Shown piece by piece: positions 61,001-64,000 of a stretch of 64,000 bases of DNA. The stretch comes from Oscillospiraceae bacterium (GTDB lineage Bacteria; Bacillota; Clostridia; Saccharofermentanales; Saccharofermentanaceae). The stretch's first letter is position 1, and each line of letters begins with the position of its first letter. A program made the position numbers and the translations under genes. The stretch spans positions 62,001 to 126,000 of the forward strand of contig CACZMA010000001.1 of the NCBI GenBank assembly GCA_902782125.1, written 5' to 3'. Below the pieces are notes generated by a model. The model was not told the DNA's origin and searched no databases. It was given only the letters and a program-made list of their open reading frames with translations.

Positions 61001-63079
61001 TCAGCCTACCTTATCGCCCGGCTTGACAGTCTCGGGGTTCGTGATGATGACAGTATTGCTGTTGGGGATCTTCGAAGTGCCAAGCGGGATTATTATCGCG
61101 AACTCACGGTCGTGGTCCGTAACGACTACTCTGTACTCCTCAACGAAGCCTTGAGTATTGACATAGATCGAAGCGATTCCGTTGTACTCGCTGCAGACGA
61201 CGGAAGTAACCGAGCTTCCGAGGCCCGTGGAGGTATCTACCAGCGTGAGGGTATAGCCTTCCGTATAGAGTTTGGAGAGCTTCATGAGATTCTTGTACTC
61301 GCTCATGGTGGAGAATGCGACAAGAGTTCCGCCCTTGGCCGTGCTTTCGGCGTGAAGTACGGTGCATGCGGATATGGTGGTGTTCTCCTGTTCTATTACC
61401 TCACCGTTCTCGTCAGTCTTCGTCTCGGGGATAACGCTTATGTTGAAGATAGAGCCTTCGGTAAATGTCTCGGCAGTAACGCCGCTGTCCTTATCAAAGT
61501 ACATGCAGAACGCGGGAGTATTCTCGGGAGCATAAGCCGCGTCAACGAGGCTCGATGTGGATACTCTCATACCGTTCGTCTCGCTTATGACGATCTCGAT
61601 GTCAACGGTCCTCTTGTCGAGGAGGTCCTCTACGCATCTCGTAGTCCTGAAGACGATGAGCATGCCGCCTTCATCGCTCTCGCAGCGGACGACTTCGCAG
61701 TTATCGATGGCAAGACCTTCGGAACGGACATTGATGTCATGGAGTGTGCCGACGGCAAAGTCAGTTATAGCAGCATCATTGGCAGTGAGATATACGGCAA
61801 TATACTGGCTCTCGTTCTGTGCCAGTCTTACGACGGGTTCTCCCGCCTCTATGCTCAGATCCGAAGTGATCGCTCCGGGTGCGGAATTGATATAACCTTT
61901 GACGTCGTTGATGTTCATCGACAGGAAAGTATCGTATGCGAGTACTTCCTCGAGGCCGTCAAGTCTGAACGAAGCGATGCCGGGAAGATCCGCATAGATC
62001 TTGCTCGCACCTGCCTCGAGCTGACTCTCGTATACCTTCATGTCGCCGGCGAGGACCGAGATCCTCTCGTCATCGAAGTCTATGTTCGACAGCTCGTCCT
62101 CACGCTCGTCAAGGATAACGTTGACGGATGCCGAATATGAGGCAAGGCTGCCGAGATTGCCCGTCATGGAATCATATCGGATCGAATCGATGATGGATGA
62201 CAGGTTCTTGTTGTAATTCGTGTATATGGTCTCTGCTTCGCTGATGCCGCCTTCTGCAATGATCTCCTGCTGTACATCGGAGATCTGCTGCTGAACGTTA
62301 CGCAGATTGGATACTACACTCTCCATATCGGCAGGAACGACAATGCCGAGTTCCTGTGCCTTGGCTACGCGCGAACCTTCGGTGATGGAAGTAACGAGCT
62401 CACCGCCCGTTGTAGATGCGATTATGGTCTCATCCCTGACTATGAGAGCTCTAGCACCGATGGTGTGCTCGACGCTGCCGGTCGTAACAAAGGAGAACAC
62501 CGGTTTCTCTGCGATATAGTCGTAAAGGTGATGGATAACGAAAGCCAGGACCAGAAGGCCTGCAATAACCGCCACAGTTCCGAGGAAACCGTTCCTGAGT
62601 GCGCGGCTTCTTGCATTCTTATGCGCTGCGCCCTTACCCTTGGATACGGCGGTCTTCTTCTCGATCTTAGCCTGCTCTGCTTTGAGCTTACGTTCATTCT
62701 CAGCGGCAAGCTTCTTTGCCTTTGCCTGCTTCTTCTCTTTGATCTTCTTGGGATCCGGCTTTACCGGCGGGACCAGTCTGCCGTTCTTCCTTTCAAGTGC
62801 AGGCTTAGCAGCCTTCTTGGGTGCCGGGTTTGCCGAAGCCTTAACATCGGGCTTACCGTTCTTAATATTAATATTGGCAGGCATGGGTGCACCGGGATAA
62901 GGCGGCTTGACAGAAGCTGCCTTGGGCGCAGCAGGTCTCTTGCCTGCCGGTCTCTTACCGGGCTTCTTTTTGCCTTCAGGTCTCTTGCCTTCAGGACGCT
63001 TGCCGGAAGGTCGCTTCCCCGAAGGAGCCGGACCCTTGTCTGAGGGCTGTTTGTTATACCACTGCTTATCGTCAGCCAT
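61001..63079 (-). CDS. HlyD-like membrane protein with Lys/Arg/Pro repeat tail
   Basis: A 692-residue protein. Residues 1 to about 145 are cytoplasmic, very basic and low in complexity, with GKRP repeated about six times, then a Lys/Glu helix. One transmembrane helix lies at about 160-182, then a large outside part with a HlyD-type biotinyl-lipoyl segment and coiled coil (SNLRNVQQQISDVQQEI). Similar proteins accompany yggS and sepF in Clostridia; the function is unknown. Its ATG overlaps the preceding stop by eight bases. No partner permease is next to it. Confidence 0.85.
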   Translation of the reverse strand: MADDKQWYNKQPSDKGPAPSGKRPSGKRPEGKRPEGKKKPGKRPAGKRPAAPKAASVKPPYPGAPMPANINIKNGKPDVKASANPAPKKAAKPALERKNGRLVPPVKPDPKKIKEKKQAKAKKLAAENERKLKAEQAKIEKKTAVSKGKGAAHKNARSRALRNGFLGTVAVIAGLLVLAFVIHHLYDYIAEKPVFSFVTTGSVEHTIGARALIVRDETIIASTTGGELVTSITEGSRVAKAQELGIVVPADMESVVSNLRNVQQQISDVQQEIIAEGGISEAETIYTNYNKNLSSIIDSIRYDSMTGNLGSLASYSASVNVILDEREDELSNIDFDDERISVLAGDMKVYESQLEAGASKIYADLPGIASFRLDGLEEVLAYDTFLSMNINDVKGYINSAPGAITSDLSIEAGEPVVRLAQNESQYIAVYLTANDAAITDFAVGTLHDINVRSEGLAIDNCEVVRCESDEGGMLIVFRTTRCVEDLLDKRTVDIEIVISETNGMRVSTSSLVDAAYAPENTPAFCMYFDKDSGVTAETFTEGSIFNISVIPETKTDENGEVIEQENTTISACTVLHAESTAKGGTLVAFSTMSEYKNLMKLSKLYTEGYTLTLVDTSTGLGSSVTSVVCSEYNGIASIYVNTQGFVEEYRVVVTDHDREFAIIIPLGTSKIPNSNTVIITNPETVKPGDKVG

Positions 63080-64000
63080 TCTGATGCTCCAATGCCAGCA
63101 TGCACGCGAGTTTTACCTGTTCTTTGACAAGTCCGCCCTGCATATATGCGATGTAAGGCTGCTTCATCGGACCGTCACATGAGAGCTCTGTTGTCGCTCC
63201 CTGAACGAACGCGCCTGCAGCCATTATAACCTTATCTTCGTATCCGGGCATATCCCAGGGCTCAGGTGTAACGAAAGAATCTACGGGTGCACACGACTGT
63301 ATCGCAGCACAGAACTTCTCCATCCTGGCGCTGTCCCTGAACGTCAGCGTCTGCACGATATCGCCTCTTGCCTCGTCTGCGGCAGGACTTGTCTCGATCC
63401 CTGCCATCTCGAAAACTCTCGATGCGAAGATCGCCCCCTTAAGGCACTCCCCCACGCACTGGGGTGCTGTGAAGAGTCCTCTGGCGATCATGCTGTTGAA
63501 CCCCAAGGTGGGGCCCACTTCGCTTCCGAGACCGGGAGTCGTGAGATGACGTGCGGCATTCTCCACCAGATCTTCCCTGCCCGCGATATATCCGCCTGTC
63601 TTGCAGATACCGCCGCCGGGATTCTTGATGAGCGATCCTGCAATGATGTCCGCGCCGACTTCTGTAGGCTCCGTCTTCTCCGTGAACTCACCGTAGCAGT
63701 TGTCCACTGCGACGATGACATCAGGCTTGACGCTCTTTGCTGCTTCTGCGATCTTCGCGATATCGCTGCAGAGCAGAGCTCTTCTTCCCGTATATCCTCT
63801 CGACTTCTGAACGAAGACGACCTTTGTCTTGTCTGTGATGCTGCTCTTGATGCCCTCGATATCGGGATCACCTGAAGGCAGGAGCTCTATCTCTTTGTAC
63901 TCGACTCCGTAAGAAGTGAGAGCCATATCGTTCATGCCGCTGCCGATGCCTATGGTGGACATCAGCGTATCATACGGCCTGCCTGTAACGGAGAGCATCT
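63072..64000 (-). CDS. Methionine gamma-lyase family protein (partial)
   Basis: The last 308 or so residues of a fold-type I PLP enzyme of the family once named aluminium resistance protein. PLP Lys is in GSLIKNPGGG, with VAVDNCYGEFTE holding the ring-binding Asp. The reading frame is open to the window edge and the family is over 400 residues long, so the ATG at 63998 is probably internal. Substrate is uncertain. The stop overlaps the next gene by eight bases. Confidence 0.88.
   Translation of the reverse strand, partial: MLSVTGRPYDTLMSTIGIGSGMNDMALTSYGVEYKEIELLPSGDPDIEGIKSSITDKTKVVFVQKSRGYTGRRALLCSDIAKIAEAAKSVKPDVIVAVDNCYGEFTEKTEPTEVGADIIAGSLIKNPGGGICKTGGYIAGREDLVENAARHLTTPGLGSEVGPTLGFNSMIARGLFTAPQCVGECLKGAIFASRVFEMAGIETSPAADEARGDIVQTLTFRDSARMEKFCAAIQSCAPVDSFVTPEPWDMPGYEDKVIMAAGAFVQGATTELSCDGPMKQPYIAYMQGGLVKEQVKLACMLALEHQNG

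Noticed and set aside
1..64000. CRISPR arrays, tRNA or rRNA genes, insertion sequences, phage genes
   Set aside because: Read on both strands; no regularly spaced repeats, tRNA arms, rRNA core sequences, transposase or integrase motifs were seen.

Overview
The window reads as chromosome of an anaerobic, Gram-positive-type member of the Clostridia (Firmicutes). Pointers are Shine-Dalgarno sequences of the AGGAGG type, lipobox lipoproteins, SepF, CdaA, PepV-type dipeptidase, DUF975 and DUF3089 proteins, an oxygen-sensitive 2-hydroxyacyl-CoA dehydratase activase, and both c-di-GMP (HD-GYP, GGDEF) and c-di-AMP (CdaA) enzymes. Base composition is near 50 percent GC, and most genes are on the minus strand. 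I saw no rRNA, tRNA, CRISPR array, transposase, integrase or phage gene. The genus cannot be fixed from this sequence alone; plant-sugar (arabinose, GH5) functions suggest a gut or rumen habitat, which is inference.

Layout. 1-3374: partial dehydratase activase with an unknown partner. 3451-9697: M20 dipeptidase, NlpC/P60 wall hydrolase, HD-GYP phosphodiesterase, BirA, ComEA-like protein. 9698-13470: a MerR (AdhR-like) operon of flavodoxin, hydrolase, CMD-cupin and methyltransferase-like genes with a broken flavodoxin gene in it. 13511-18083: ACT protein, homoserine dehydrogenase, PurD, NadD-YqeK fusion, RsfS. 18168-25743: argS-pepF-rsmF-rdgB operon, yfcE, glnA. 25751-30666: AI-2E-type exporter, DUF3089 lipoprotein, LacI-like/GGDEF protein, six-helix membrane protein.

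30673-44558 is the accessory core: a candidate structured RNA, then araD, an FGGY kinase and an ABC sugar importer in one operon, a divergent AraR-type repressor, and a second operon with a GH5 glycosidase, a YesN-type regulator, a YesM-type kinase and a sugar-binding lipoprotein. The last three match the AraPST arabinose-sensing three-component arrangement. Together they would release, sense, import and phosphorylate arabinose and pass it to the pentose phosphate pathway.

44576-64000: left-handed beta-helix protein, a CdaA-YbbR fusion, small unknown proteins, NagA, an M28 peptidase, an AroB-fold protein without its metal ligands, GltX and GlnS in tandem, a DUF975 protein, an amino-acid ABC importer, Upp, a DUF47 protein, and the SepF/YggS/HlyD-like group next to a partial methionine gamma-lyase family gene.

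Two window-wide patterns stand out. Promoters very often have an extended -10 of the form TGnTAnnnT, and five genes start 6-7 bases after such a -10 with no ribosome binding site, so they look leaderless. Convergent genes mostly abut or overlap at their stop codons, twice through a shared TGATCA.
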